From assembly GCF_009724685.1 (NCBI RefSeq), contig NZ_WMEF01000015.1, positions 18,122 through 82,121 on the forward strand: a stretch of DNA of 64,000 nucleotides, written 5' to 3'. The stretch is from Lysinibacillus cavernae (GTDB taxonomy: Bacteria > Bacillota > Bacilli > Bacillales_A > Planococcaceae). Made by a program: the position numbers and the translations under genes. Shown piece after piece: positions 18,448-28,006 of this stretch (the stretch's first letter is position 1; the number at the start of each line of letters is the position of its first letter). Under the pieces are notes generated by a model that was not told the DNA's origin, searched no databases, and saw only the letters and a list, made by a program, of their open reading frames with translations.

Positions 18448-20271
18448 GTGAAAAAGTATTGGTTGCTGTTAGTATGTCTGGTCGTATTGTTTTGTGTAGC
18501 CTGTAATGATAAGTCTTCGAATGAAAAATCATCGGAATATCGGGTCGTGTATTCGGGGGAAATTAAAACGTTAAATTATTTAAAGACGTCTGAAACAAAT
18601 GAATTTGCGGTGGCCGCGAATATGGTGGATGGGCTCATTGAATATGATAAATATGGAGTTGTCCAGCCAGGATTAGCCAAAGAGTGGTCTGCTAATGATG
18701 ATGCAACCGTGTGGACATTCAAGTTGCGTGATGATGCGAAATGGGTCACACATGAGGGCGAGAAATATGCAGATGTTGTTGCACAGGATTTTGTGGACGG
18801 CTTACACTACGTTCTTGATGCAAAAAATGAATCATCGACAGCATGGATTGCGACGGTAGTAAAAAATGGGGAAGCATTTTATAACGGTGAGATGACCGAT
18901 TTCAAGAAAGTTGGCATAAAGGCGCTAGATGAACATACAGTAGAATATACTTTAGAAGCACCGACACCTTATTTTCTTTCTATGTTGAATTACGTTTGTT
19001 TCTTCCCAGTGAATGGACAGTTCATTGCAGAAAAGGGAGAGAATTTTGGCACAACGCGTGAAAATTTCCTTTATAATGGCTCCTATATTTTAGATAAATT
19101 CGAGCCGCAAAATGAGCGTGTTCTTGTAAAAAATGAGTCGTATTGGGATAAAGACAAAGTGCTGATTGACCGTATCCGCTATAAATACAATAAAGAAGCG
19201 GCAACAGTTGCGCCAGAGCTATTTTTACGTGGAGAAATTGATTCAGCTAGTATTCCAACATCGATTATTGATGAATGGTTTAAAGATGATAAGAAAAAAT
19301 CTCAGGTTCGTCAAACACAAAATAACTTCTATACCTACTTCTATGCACTCAACTTCAACCCACAATTTGACGCACAATATGAGCCAGATAACTGGAAGGT
19401 CGCTGTCAACAATAAAGATTTCCGGAAATCATTATTCCATGCGCTTGATCGTGTTTCTGCGATGTTAACAGTTGAGCCTTATAACCCTGCAGATTTGTTG
19501 AGTAATACCATTACGCCGAAAAACTTTGTCGATGTTGAAGGAGTGGATTATACACAATTAGCGCCACTTGCTGCCATTTCCAATGAAGATTCCTTCAATA
19601 AAGACTTAGCACTGGAATTTAAAGAAAAAGCTAAAACAGCTTTAGCTGGTAAAGCAACATTCCCGGTGAAAGTATTAATGCCCTATAACTCGGGTAGCCC
19701 AGATTGGGCCAATCGTTCTCAAGTAGTAGAGCAGCAAATAGAAAAATTACTAGGAACAGATTATGTCGACATGATCGTTGAAGCTGGTCCATCCACAGGC
19801 TTCTTATCTGAGGTGCGCCGCCCTGGTAAATTTGCTCTTTTAGAAGCGAACTGGGGTCCTGATTTTGCAGATCCATCTACGTATACAGATCCATTCACAG
19901 TGGATGGAACTTACAATAAACCAGAATTAGCAGAGGGTTATACAGAGGCAAATGGTAATACGACATATCAAAATCTTGTGGATCAAGCCAAAGAAACGAT
20001 TGACACGGCGAAACGCTATGAGCTATTTGCGAAGGCAGAGGCCTTTTTAATTGATGAAGCCTTTGTTATTCCATATTCAGTAGGTGGTAGTGGCTATGTG
20101 GCTTCCAAATTAAATCCGTTTGAGGCACAGTATTCTCCATTTGGTGTAACAGCTGAGAAATTTAAAGGACAGCAAGTGCTTGAAAAGCCAATGAGTAATG
20201 AAGACTTCAAAAAAGCGCTCGCACAATGGGAGCAAGAACGAGCTGAAGCTTTAGCAAATGCTGAAAAGTAG
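18448..20271 (+). CDS. dppE: Peptide ABC transporter substrate-binding lipoprotein (DppE/OppA type)
   Basis: A 607-residue lipoprotein of the SBP_bac_5 family. The signal peptide ends in CVAC with C19 lipidated. Typical family stretches include AKEWSANDDATVWTFKLRDD and the region around LFLRGEIDSASIPTS. It captures oligo- or dipeptides outside the cell for the permease encoded next. GTG 18448 was chosen because AGGGGG lies 7 bases upstream; ATG 18442 is too close. In the cluster context the ligand is probably a cell-wall or D-amino-acid peptide. A terminator-like hairpin behind it would keep the binding protein in excess over the permease, as is common for such operons. Confidence 0.9.
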   Translation: MKKYWLLLVCLVVLFCVACNDKSSNEKSSEYRVVYSGEIKTLNYLKTSETNEFAVAANMVDGLIEYDKYGVVQPGLAKEWSANDDATVWTFKLRDDAKWVTHEGEKYADVVAQDFVDGLHYVLDAKNESSTAWIATVVKNGEAFYNGEMTDFKKVGIKALDEHTVEYTLEAPTPYFLSMLNYVCFFPVNGQFIAEKGENFGTTRENFLYNGSYILDKFEPQNERVLVKNESYWDKDKVLIDRIRYKYNKEAATVAPELFLRGEIDSASIPTSIIDEWFKDDKKKSQVRQTQNNFYTYFYALNFNPQFDAQYEPDNWKVAVNNKDFRKSLFHALDRVSAMLTVEPYNPADLLSNTITPKNFVDVEGVDYTQLAPLAAISNEDSFNKDLALEFKEKAKTALAGKATFPVKVLMPYNSGSPDWANRSQVVEQQIEKLLGTDYVDMIVEAGPSTGFLSEVRRPGKFALLEANWGPDFADPSTYTDPFTVDGTYNKPELAEGYTEANGNTTYQNLVDQAKETIDTAKRYELFAKAEAFLIDEAFVIPYSVGGSGYVASKLNPFEAQYSPFGVTAEKFKGQQVLEKPMSNEDFKKALAQWEQERAEALANAEK

Positions 20272-20286
20272 TATTGAATCGTAGTT

Positions 20287-20335
20287 ACTAAAGGAGATAC
20301 CGAAAAAAATAGTCGGCATCTCCTTTAGTCTTTTT
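20287..20335 (+). terminator. Intra-operon terminator/attenuator after the binding-protein gene
   Basis: CTAAAGGAGATACCGA pairs with TCGGCATCTCCTTTAG and is followed by TCTTTTT. Placed between dppE and dppB, it should act as a partial stop. Confidence 0.85.
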
Positions 20336-20354
20336 GACAAAGGAGGATGGCGCG

Positions 20355-21299
20355 ATGTTGCAGTATATAGGAAAACGACTCTTACAATCCGTATTAACCC
20401 TTTTTATAATCATAACCATTGTCTTTTCATTATTACGGTTAATGCCGGAGGAAGGGTATCTAGGAGCGGCAGCGGATAAAATGTCACCAGCTCAGCAAGA
20501 AATTTACCTAACAAATCTAGGATTGCGTGATCCATTGCTTGTTCAGTTGGGTCATTTTTACAACAATTTACTGCAAGGGGATTTAGGAAAATCAGTGACC
20601 TATCGCACAGATGTCCCTGTTGTTACGATTATAGGAGATAAAATTTCGTATTCTCTGCTTTTCGGATTAGGAGCAGTTGCTTTATCTCTTATCATAGGTG
20701 TCCCTTTAGGCATTATGATGGCCTACCGCAAGGGGCGTTGGCTGGATCGACTTGGGACAGGCTATATCGTTTTTGTTGTTGCAGTCCCTGCAGCCGTCTA
20801 TTACTTAGTTATCCAAATGTATATTACGGATCTCTTTCAATTACCGATGCTTTTTGATGAATACAGGCCAATCACATGGATTCTTCCTCTTACGTCAATG
20901 GCTTTGGCACCGACAGCTTCCTATGCGATGTGGATGCGACGATACATGGTTGACGAACTGAACAAGGACTATATTAAGCTGGCAAGGGCCAAGGGTGTGA
21001 AAGAACGGACATTGATGTTCAAGCATGTATTACGAAATGCCTTTATTCCCATGGCACAATATTTACCTGCCACTATTTTGTTTACGATTACAGGCTCTAT
21101 CTATATTGAATCGTTGTATTCCATTCCAGGGATGGGCGGCTTACTCGTTGATGCCATTCAGAGACAGGATAATACGATTGTACAAGGTTTAGTGCTAGTG
21201 TTCTCTTCTCTTGGCATTATCGGACTTATTTTAGGGGATATTGCGATGGCTCTTGTGGATCCACGCATTAAATTAGGCAAGGGAGGTGGAGTACGTTAG
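20355..21299 (+). CDS. dppB: Peptide ABC transporter permease DppB
   Basis: A 314-residue permease with six membrane helices. The start MLQYIGKRLLQSVLTLFIII and the EAA loop near residues 205-235 (ELNKDYIKLARAKGVKER) are characteristic of DppB/OppB. It forms the membrane channel with DppC. AAAGGAGG lies just upstream of ATG 20355; the frame is open further upstream to TTG 20334, which would include the ribosome site. Its stop codon overlaps the dppC start. Confidence 0.93.
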   Translation: MLQYIGKRLLQSVLTLFIIITIVFSLLRLMPEEGYLGAAADKMSPAQQEIYLTNLGLRDPLLVQLGHFYNNLLQGDLGKSVTYRTDVPVVTIIGDKISYSLLFGLGAVALSLIIGVPLGIMMAYRKGRWLDRLGTGYIVFVVAVPAAVYYLVIQMYITDLFQLPMLFDEYRPITWILPLTSMALAPTASYAMWMRRYMVDELNKDYIKLARAKGVKERTLMFKHVLRNAFIPMAQYLPATILFTITGSIYIESLYSIPGMGGLLVDAIQRQDNTIVQGLVLVFSSLGIIGLILGDIAMALVDPRIKLGKGGGVR

Positions 21300-22273
21300 T
21301 GGGCATGTATACAGACGAAATCAATAATATTTCGAATAAGTCTCGTGAAACATTGTTTGAATTTGCTGAAGTCGATGCACGTCAGGCAGAAGAAATAGGT
21401 TACTCTAATTACTCTTATTGGCGATCTACATGGCAATCCTTTTTGAAAAATCGACTAGCCGTTTTTTTATTAGTTGGCGTGCTTATTATCGTAGGTTTTA
21501 CCATTCTCCAGCCCTATTTACCAGTGCAAAAATCACCCACTGAAATTTACCTAGATGAGCAAACAGGGATGCAGGCACGTAATATTGCGCCAAATGCAGA
21601 ATTTTGGTTTGGCACGAACTCGATTGGTCAGGATTTATGGTCTCGTATTTGGGCTGGCACAAGAACGTCTCTATTTATTGGCTGTGTTGTCGCATTAGTG
21701 GAGGCAGTAGTTGGTATTACGATAGGTACGCTGTGGGGCTTTTCACGGAAATTAGAAGCGCCTATTACACAGCTTTATAACGTTGTTGATAATATCCCGA
21801 CAACCATTGTTTTGATTTTAATGTCTTATATTTTACGTCCAAGTATTTCAACAATTATTATCGCCATGTGTATAACGGGTTGGGTGGAAATGGCTCGATT
21901 TATTCGCAATCAAATTGTTATTTTACGTGACCGTGAATACAACCTCGCCTCTAAATGTTTAGGCACACCTGATTATCGGATAATCCTAAAAAATCTATTA
22001 CCCTATTTAATTTCTGTAATTATGTTACGGATGAGCCTAGCCATTCCTTTCGCGATTGGCGCTGAAGTTTTTTTAACGTATATCGGCTTAGGGCTTCCAA
22101 TCAGTGAGCCGTCTTTAGGGAATTTAATCAATGAAGGGCGCGTCCTCATGATGTCACCAGACTTACGCTATCAGCTCATCTTTCCAAGTATTGTGTTAAG
22201 TGTCATTACGATTGCATTTTATATTATTGGTAATTCCTTTGCAGATGCAGCAGACCCGAAAAACCATGTGTAA
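21299..22273 (+). CDS. dppC: Peptide ABC transporter permease DppC
   Basis: A 324-residue permease with an N-terminal OppC_N extension (about 1-70 with SYWRSTWQSFLKNRLAVFLL) and six membrane helices. The EAA loop is in LRDREYNLASKCLGTPDYRI. The start GTG 21299 shares one base with the dppB stop and has GGGAGGTGG nine bases upstream; ATG 21305 would be too far. Partner of DppB. Confidence 0.93.
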   Translation: MGMYTDEINNISNKSRETLFEFAEVDARQAEEIGYSNYSYWRSTWQSFLKNRLAVFLLVGVLIIVGFTILQPYLPVQKSPTEIYLDEQTGMQARNIAPNAEFWFGTNSIGQDLWSRIWAGTRTSLFIGCVVALVEAVVGITIGTLWGFSRKLEAPITQLYNVVDNIPTTIVLILMSYILRPSISTIIIAMCITGWVEMARFIRNQIVILRDREYNLASKCLGTPDYRIILKNLLPYLISVIMLRMSLAIPFAIGAEVFLTYIGLGLPISEPSLGNLINEGRVLMMSPDLRYQLIFPSIVLSVITIAFYIIGNSFADAADPKNHV

Positions 22274-22286
22274 GGAGATGAAACAA

Positions 22287-23339
22287 GTGACGCCAAAAAA
22301 ATCCCGCATATTAGTTATACAAAATTTAGTTATTCAATTTACGTTACGTGGTCGCGTATTAACAGCTATCCGAGATATTTCACTCGATCTATACAAAGGC
22401 GAAAGTTTAGCCATAGTCGGTGAATCAGGCTCAGGTAAATCGGTGCTGATGAAATCCATTATGGGCTTGCTTGATAAAAACGGCAGCATTAAGCAGGGGA
22501 GAATTATTTATAATGCACAGGATTTGGGCCAGTTTACGACAGAGCAAGAATGGCTAGGTATTCGAGGTAAAGAAATAGCAATGGTGACGCAGGACCCGAT
22601 GACATCATTGAACCCGCTCAAAACAATTGGTAAGCAAATAGAGGAATGTGTTGTCATGCATCAAGGCTTAAAAGGCAAGGAAGCCTATGAGGAAACACTG
22701 AAATTACTAACAGATGTAGGAATTACTGATGTGAAAAAGCGCTATAAGCAATACCCTCATGAATTTTCAGGGGGGATGCGCCAACGCATTGTGATTGCCA
22801 TTGCGATTGCCTGCAAGCCAGCTATTTTAATTTGTGATGAACCAACGACAGCTTTAGATGTAACGATACAAGCTCAGATTTTACAGCTATTAAAGAATCT
22901 CCAGCAAAAGTACGGCTTATCGATTGTCTATATTACGCATGATTTAGGTGTTGTTGCAAAGGTGGCTGATCGTATTGCGGTGATGTATGCAGGTGATGTG
23001 ATCGAAGTCGGAGAGACACACGAAATTTTCTTTAATAGTAAACATCCATATACGTGGGCACTAATTTCCTCCTTACCCCAGCTTGGCTCTAAGGGGGAAC
23101 AATTGTATTCCATTAAGGGCACCCCACCTAATCTTTTTCAAGAAATAAATGGTGATGCCTTTGCACCTCGCAATCAATATGCATTAAAAATTGATTTTAT
23201 AGAGCGTCCTCCTTTTTTTCAAATTAGTGACACGCATTATGCGCGAACATGGTTATTAGACCCGCTCGCACCAAAAGTAGATCCTCCCGCAGCTTTACAA
23301 GCGTTTTTTGCAGAGGGGAGGAGTTATGCCAATGACTGA
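22287..23339 (+). CDS. dppD: Peptide ABC transporter ATP-binding protein DppD
   Basis: A 350-residue ATPase. Walker A is GESGSGKSV near residue 45, the signature is FSGGMRQRI near 162 and Walker B is [12 protein letters not shown]. The C-terminal oligopeptide/dipeptide extension (about 260-330, with [11 protein letters not shown] and KGTPPNLF) is present, but the usual run of cysteines that binds an Fe-S cluster in some DppD proteins is absent. GTG 22287 has AAGGAG nine bases upstream. It overlaps the next gene by eight bases. Confidence 0.92.
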   Translation: MTPKKSRILVIQNLVIQFTLRGRVLTAIRDISLDLYKGESLAIVGESGSGKSVLMKSIMGLLDKNGSIKQGRIIYNAQDLGQFTTEQEWLGIRGKEIAMVTQDPMTSLNPLKTIGKQIEECVVMHQGLKGKEAYEETLKLLTDVGITDVKKRYKQYPHEFSGGMRQRIVIAIAIACKPAILICDEPTTALDVTIQAQILQLLKNLQQKYGLSIVYITHDLGVVAKVADRIAVMYAGDVIEVGETHEIFFNSKHPYTWALISSLPQLGSKGEQLYSIKGTPPNLFQEINGDAFAPRNQYALKIDFIERPPFFQISDTHYARTWLLDPLAPKVDPPAALQAFFAEGRSYAND

Positions 23340-24279
23340 CAAAGAAGTGCTTGTAGAGGTAAAAAATTTAACAGTTGTTTTTGGCAAAGGAAAAAATAAA
23401 TTTACAGCGATTGATGATGTCAGTTTTCATATTTTCAAAGGTGAAACATTTGGTATAGTAGGCGAATCAGGCTCAGGGAAAACAACGATAGGTCGGGCAA
23501 TTATGCGCATCAACGAGGTCACAGAAGGGCAAATTCTGTACCATGGCAAAAGTATACAGGGTAAAATCCCAAAAGATTGGGACAAAGAAATTACGCAGAA
23601 AATCCAAATGATCTTCCAGGATCCGATGGCATCCCTTAATGAACGAGCGAAGGTTGACTATATTATTTCAGAAGGTTTATATCCCTCAAAAAAATATAAG
23701 GATGAGGCTGATCGTCAGCGAAAGGTTCGCAATGCCTTATTAAATGTAGGGCTACTACCAGAGTTCTCAAGCCGCTTTCCACACGAATTTTCAGGAGGAC
23801 AACGCCAGCGTATCGGCATTGCCCGTGCCTTAGTGATGGAGCCAGAGTTCATCATTGCAGATGAGCCAATATCTGCCTTAGACGTATCCATTCGTGCACA
23901 AGTATTGAATTTACTAGCAAGCTTGCAACAGCAAAATCATTTAACGTATTTATTTATAGCACATGATTTATCGATTGTCCGTTTTATTACTGACCGGACA
24001 GCGGTGATTTATAAAGGAAAAATTGTTGAGCTGGCGGAAACGGAAAAGCTTTTTGCCCATCCTCTTCATCCTTATACAAGGGCACTGTTATCAGCAGTTC
24101 CTGAGCCAAATCCATATAAGGAACGAGGAAAAGTGGTAGAAGTATACGATCCGTCACAACACAGCTACGATCAAAATCCTCCTTCATTCGTTGAAATTGA
24201 GGAGGGCCATTTTGTTTTAGCGAATGAAGAAGAACTAGTCAATTATCGCACTTCACTGAAAATGGAGGTAAATAAATGA
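23332..24279 (+). CDS. dppF: Peptide ABC transporter ATP-binding protein (DppF/YkfD type)
   Basis: A 315-residue second ATPase. Walker A is GESGSGKTT, signature [10 protein letters not shown], Walker [14 protein letters not shown], and the C-terminal extension includes [16 protein letters not shown]. It pairs with DppD to power peptide uptake. ATG 23332 is about 8 bases from GGGAGGAG; ATG 23326 is too close. The last codon overlaps the ATGA start of the carboxypeptidase gene, so import and breakdown are coupled. In Bacillus subtilis the comparable second ATPase is ykfD at the end of ykfABCD. Confidence 0.91.
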   Translation: MTDKEVLVEVKNLTVVFGKGKNKFTAIDDVSFHIFKGETFGIVGESGSGKTTIGRAIMRINEVTEGQILYHGKSIQGKIPKDWDKEITQKIQMIFQDPMASLNERAKVDYIISEGLYPSKKYKDEADRQRKVRNALLNVGLLPEFSSRFPHEFSGGQRQRIGIARALVMEPEFIIADEPISALDVSIRAQVLNLLASLQQQNHLTYLFIAHDLSIVRFITDRTAVIYKGKIVELAETEKLFAHPLHPYTRALLSAVPEPNPYKERGKVVEVYDPSQHSYDQNPPSFVEIEEGHFVLANEEELVNYRTSLKMEVNK

Positions 24280-25208
24280 TTCATCCAAAGGCATTGAAAA
24301 AAGGTGACACCATTGGTCTGCTTAGTGCTTCTGGGGCAACACCATCAGGTAAATTGCAGCCAGCTATTGCTAGTATTGAAAAGCTAGGGCTAAAAGTTGT
24401 CGTTGGAGAAACATGTCACGCAAGGCACGGTTATTTAGCAGGATCTGATGAGTTGCGAGCAGCTGATGTCAATCGAATGTTTAGAGATCCAACCATTGAT
24501 GGTGTTTTTTGTATACGTGGAGGATATGGCGCCACAAAGATTTTACCGCAATTAGACTTTGATATGATCAGGGCGAATCCTAAAGTATTTGCTGGCTATA
24601 GTGATGTGACAGCTTTACATATAGCCTTGAATCAGCTTTGTGGCTTTGTTACCTACCATACACCAATGCCGTCTACTGAATTTATTAGACAAGAGATGGA
24701 TGATTATACATGGCAATCCTTTATCCAGCAGATTATGGCGAATGAAGAAAAAGCACTTTACCTGGAAAATCCTTCTGAACAATCAATGTCAACACTTGTA
24801 GCTGGCAATGCCACAGGTCAGCTCATCGGTGGCAACTTAACATTAGTCACGGCATCACTTGGCACACCATATGAAATTGATACACGAGGTAAAATACTTT
24901 TTTTAGAAGATATCGATGAATCGGAACAACGAGTGGATCGCATGCTGACGCAATTAAAACTAGCAGGGAAACTAGATGACGTGGCGGGCATTTTATTGGG
25001 TGCTTGGACAGATTGTGGACCAGAAAATCCCCAAAAGCCAGAGCATAGCTTATCACTACAAACTATTTTCGAAGAAATTCTAGTTCCTCTAGGTAGGCCT
25101 ATTATTGCTGATTTAGCATGTGGACATTGTTTACCAACAATGTCTTTGCCTTTAGGAAGCACAATCATGATGGATGCAGACAAACAACGAATCCATGTTG
25201 CTGGGTAG
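24276..25208 (+). CDS. ykfA: Muropeptide LD-carboxypeptidase (S66 family, YkfA-like)
   Basis: A 310-residue cytosolic serine peptidase of the LdcA/MccF family, which removes D-Ala from the end of murein tetrapeptides. The nucleophile is the Ser in [11 protein letters not shown] (about 110), preceded by the oxyanion motif [14 protein letters not shown]; the Glu and His of the triad are likely in [15 protein letters not shown] and [15 protein letters not shown]. It overlaps the transporter ATPase gene by four bases. In Bacillus subtilis ykfA sits next to dpp in the same way. Confidence 0.92.
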   Translation: MIHPKALKKGDTIGLLSASGATPSGKLQPAIASIEKLGLKVVVGETCHARHGYLAGSDELRAADVNRMFRDPTIDGVFCIRGGYGATKILPQLDFDMIRANPKVFAGYSDVTALHIALNQLCGFVTYHTPMPSTEFIRQEMDDYTWQSFIQQIMANEEKALYLENPSEQSMSTLVAGNATGQLIGGNLTLVTASLGTPYEIDTRGKILFLEDIDESEQRVDRMLTQLKLAGKLDDVAGILLGAWTDCGPENPQKPEHSLSLQTIFEEILVPLGRPIIADLACGHCLPTMSLPLGSTIMMDADKQRIHVAG

Positions 25209-25215
25209 GTGTGCT

Positions 25216-25995
25216 ATGGAGCAGATGATTCAAGAGATGATCAAAGAGACGCCTTATAACGCGCATCTATTTGTTAAAAATCTAAAAACCAACCAGTTGC
25301 TCATTGACTATCAGTTGGAGAGTTCCTTTTCTAGTGCGAGTGTAATAAAAGTTCCTATTCTTCTAGCGTTATTAACGTATATGGAGAACAACAATATTTC
25401 TCTTGATTCTACGCGTTCGATTTCTCCAGACGATTGGGTAGATTTTAGTGTGATTAGTGAACTGCGGCTTACACAAAGTACTTTATATGAGCTTCTTGTA
25501 TGGATGATAATTACGAGTGATAATACGGCAACTAATGTATGTATCGATGTAGTGGGGATGGAATTTTTGAATGACTATTTTCGTCAAATTGGTCTACAGG
25601 ACACGGTGCTACAGCGAAAAATGATGGATGTTGAGCGCCTTGCAAAGGGCATAGACAATCGCACATCAGCACGGGACATGGCTCATCTCTTTACACGTAT
25701 TTATCAACAAGATGTATTGTCACCCTCTTACAGTAAACTGGTCATTGATATTTTAAGTCGACAGCGCGTACATGACTCCTTAATGCGCTATCTAGTGGAT
25801 GATGTCAAACTCGCACATAAAACAGGTGGACTTGATACCGTAGATCATGATGTAGGGATCGTTTACAGTAGCGCAATCGATTATAGTATCGGTGTATTTT
25901 TAACGAACGTGACGGATAATGATCAGGCTCGTCAACTAATTGGTCGTCTATCAAAAGTTGTTTATGACCAATTGGTGGAGCGGAAGGGGAGATAG
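25216..25995 (+). CDS. Class A beta-lactamase-like serine hydrolase
   Basis: A 259-residue protein with the three active-site motifs of penicillin-recognising enzymes: SASVIK (SxxK, about residue 42), ITSDNTATN (SDN, about 102) and LAHKTGG (KTG, about 205). The helix SARDMAHLFTRIY is also typical of class A. No signal peptide is seen, so unlike secreted beta-lactamases it should work in the cytosol. Given the operon it may act on D-Ala-containing peptides or on amide or ester derivatives of them; true beta-lactamase activity cannot be judged. A clear ExxxN omega-loop was not identified. ATG 25216 lies 7 bases after the carboxypeptidase stop. Confidence 0.82.
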   Translation: MEQMIQEMIKETPYNAHLFVKNLKTNQLLIDYQLESSFSSASVIKVPILLALLTYMENNNISLDSTRSISPDDWVDFSVISELRLTQSTLYELLVWMIITSDNTATNVCIDVVGMEFLNDYFRQIGLQDTVLQRKMMDVERLAKGIDNRTSARDMAHLFTRIYQQDVLSPSYSKLVIDILSRQRVHDSLMRYLVDDVKLAHKTGGLDTVDHDVGIVYSSAIDYSIGVFLTNVTDNDQARQLIGRLSKVVYDQLVERKGR

Positions 25996-25997
25996 CA

Positions 25998-26828
25998 ATG
26001 AAGGCTACTGTGACAGCAATGATTGCCAATTTGCATAGTAAGCCAGATCAATCTTCTGAATTAGTAGATGAAGTACTTTATGGGATGACCGTAGACATCA
26101 CCAAGGATTTGGGCGAGGGATGGGTGTACATCCAAACAGCCTATCGCTATGAAGGGTATTGTCAGAAAGCTGACTTGCTACTAGATGAAGCACTTGCATC
26201 TACTTGGCAACATGAATCACGGCATGTCATTATTCAAAGCTTTGCGGATGTTTTACAGCAACCCCGTATTCAAAGCACTAAATTGATTACACTTGTGAAA
26301 GGCTCATCAGTTTGTGCCATTGCAGTTGATAACTTACAGGAAGAATGGTCAGCCGTACAATTAGTATCAGGACAAACGGGGTATGTTCGAAAAAAATGGC
26401 TACATGCAAAAATAACAGACCATCCATCATCTGAGCAGCTATTTCGCGAAAACGTTGTGCAAACTGCGTTAAGTTATTTAGCGACACCTTATCGATGGGG
26501 TGGTAAATCGCCGTTAGGTATTGATTGCTCGGGTTTGTGCTCGATGGCATATATGTTAAATGGCGTTACTATTTATCGGGATGCCAAGATTGTTGAAGGC
26601 TTTCCAATTGTGAAAATAGACAGAGACCTTATGCAGAAGGGTGATTTAATTTATTTTCCAGGTCACATTGCTTTATACATGGGGGATCATCTTTATGTTC
26701 ACTCATCGCTTGGTGGTAATGAAGTGACAGTTAATAGCTTAGATGAATATCATCCACTCTATCGACACGATTTAGCGACTACCTTACAAGAAGTAGGTAC
26801 TTTATTTCAGGAGAAGCCAAATAGTTAG
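25998..26828 (+). CDS. ykfC: SH3-NlpC/P60 gamma-D-glutamyl-diamino acid endopeptidase (YkfC-like)
   Basis: A 276-residue peptidase with two SH3b-like domains (about 1-70 and 80-140) and an NlpC/P60 domain (about 150-270). The catalytic cysteine is in GIDCSGLCS (about residue 178) and the histidine in FPGHIALYMGD (about 228). YkfC cuts the D-Glu to diaminopimelate bond of L-Ala-gamma-D-Glu-Dap. No signal peptide, which fits action on imported peptides. It is the last gene of the cluster and starts two bases after the hydrolase stop. The AE epimerase ykfB, present in Bacillus subtilis, is missing. Confidence 0.93.
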   Translation: MKATVTAMIANLHSKPDQSSELVDEVLYGMTVDITKDLGEGWVYIQTAYRYEGYCQKADLLLDEALASTWQHESRHVIIQSFADVLQQPRIQSTKLITLVKGSSVCAIAVDNLQEEWSAVQLVSGQTGYVRKKWLHAKITDHPSSEQLFRENVVQTALSYLATPYRWGGKSPLGIDCSGLCSMAYMLNGVTIYRDAKIVEGFPIVKIDRDLMQKGDLIYFPGHIALYMGDHLYVHSSLGGNEVTVNSLDEYHPLYRHDLATTLQEVGTLFQEKPNS

Positions 26829-26845
26829 GCTTCTCTTTTTTTAGG
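26811..26845 (+). terminator. Terminator of the peptide-use operon
   Basis: GAGAAGCC pairs with GGCTTCTC followed by seven T; it overlaps the ykfC stop codon. Confidence 0.88.
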
Positions 26846-26919
26846 AACATACTAGAGAGCGATAATCGATAGGAAGTGTGCTATAATAGTAAAAAATTTT
26901 GAGGGTAGGAGGGGAGTAG

Positions 26920-27456
26920 TTGTCACTAGACTTACAAGAATTGTTGCGTTCCGTTTTAAGAGAAGAGTTGGCGCCAGTCAATCACCGTTTAGAGTCTATG
27001 GAAACTCGCTTAGATACGATTGAAAGTGAAGTTCGAGATATAAAGAAAGATGTTCATATACTGAAGGGTGAAGTCCGAGAGCTGAAGGAAGATGTTCATG
27101 TACTAAAAGGTGAAGTTCGGGAGCTGAAGGAAGATGTTCTTGTAATGAAAGAAGACATTCAAGAGCTTAAGGAAGATGTTCATGTATTGAAAGATGAAGT
27201 CCAAGAGCTAAAGACAGATGTCCATGTATTGAAAGATGAAATTCAAGAGCTAAAGACAGATGTTCATATATTGAAAGATGGAGTCCAAGGACTGAAAGAT
27301 GGACAAGCTGAGCTTCAAAAAAACATCGTCGAGAACTTGGGTAAATTTACGGAAAAAATAGCCCATCAAGTAGAGGACAGCTCAGGTGCACTAAATACAC
27401 GTGTCTTTCAGATCGAAACTACTATCCATCGATTAACAAATTCAGTGAATGTTTGA
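26920..27456 (+). CDS. Heptad-repeat coiled-coil protein
   Basis: A 178-residue, highly charged protein. Residues about 35-125 are built of a 14-residue repeat (two heptads) of the form DVHVLKGEVRELKE, encoded by a 42-base DNA repeat (about 27020-27290) whose copies are still very alike. Flanking parts are also helical. No membrane segment or signal. A similar N-terminal half, with LEERLDTIESEVRDIK-like stretches, is common in small Bacillaceae proteins of unknown role. TTG 26920 is the start, with AGGAGGGGAG upstream; TATAAT at 26882 is a likely -10 element. It probably forms a long parallel coiled coil; partner unknown. Confidence 0.8.
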   Translation: MSLDLQELLRSVLREELAPVNHRLESMETRLDTIESEVRDIKKDVHILKGEVRELKEDVHVLKGEVRELKEDVLVMKEDIQELKEDVHVLKDEVQELKTDVHVLKDEIQELKTDVHILKDGVQGLKDGQAELQKNIVENLGKFTEKIAHQVEDSSGALNTRVFQIETTIHRLTNSVNV

Positions 27457-27480
27457 TGTTATGCTTTAATAGGTTAAATC

Positions 27481-27900
27481 CTATAAAGCTTTTTTTATGG
27501 CCATCAAAAGTTTTGTGCTTACGAAGAGACTGAGATTAACAATAGATAATGCCACTAGCTGCCATAAGCCGATTAAAAAAGTACTCATGTATAATTCAAA
27601 TGTTGCCTCACCTGGGGGCATGTGGGGGTAGGGCTCTAATTGACGATAATGCCAAGCAAAATAACAGGCTAATGAAGTACCCTGCCCTACGTAGATGAAG
27701 ATCGAATGGATATAAAATGGTATTTTTAGTCGACAACACCATAGCAATAGGTTCAGCAATAGTATGATCGTAGGGAAAATGAAAAGTTGAAAAGAACTCT
27801 CATCTATTTTTGTTGCAAATAAAAGGTTGTAGCAAAACTGTATGAATGGCAAAAGTACAAGATTCACGGTGATAAGACTGAGTAGTTGTTTACGCGTCAC
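27481..27900 (-). CDS. Hypothetical four-helix membrane protein
   Basis: About 139 residues with four hydrophobic segments (for example LFIFPTIILLLNLLLWC). I do not recognise the family. The frame is open up to an ATG at 27975, but that ATG lies in the 3' arm of the terminator hairpin of the upstream gene; GTG 27900, with AAAGGA upstream, is a better start and begins just before the first membrane helix. The loop WHYRQLEPYPHMPPGEA is the only distinctive hydrophilic part. Confidence 0.6.
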   Translation of the reverse strand: MTRKQLLSLITVNLVLLPFIQFCYNLLFATKIDESSFQLFIFPTIILLLNLLLWCCRLKIPFYIHSIFIYVGQGTSLACYFAWHYRQLEPYPHMPPGEATFELYMSTFLIGLWQLVALSIVNLSLFVSTKLLMAIKKAL

Positions 27901-27964
27901 GATGTTCCTATCCTTTCCGCATTTTTCATGTAGACGTTTGAAATACGAATGGGTTTCATACAAT

Positions 27965-28003
27965 AAACCCTCCATACTCGTTGTTGATGAGCATGAAGGG
28001 TTT
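27965..28003 (-). terminator. Terminator after the glucosaminidase gene
   Basis: AAACCCTCCATACTC pairs with GAGCATGAAGGGTTT (two wobbles). It lies downstream of the leftward glucosaminidase gene. Confidence 0.75.
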
Positions 28004-28006
28004 AGG

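Noticed and set aside
27901..27975. N-terminal extension of the small membrane protein to ATG 27975
   Set aside because: The ATG is in the 3' arm of the upstream gene's terminator hairpin; GTG 27900 has a better ribosome site.
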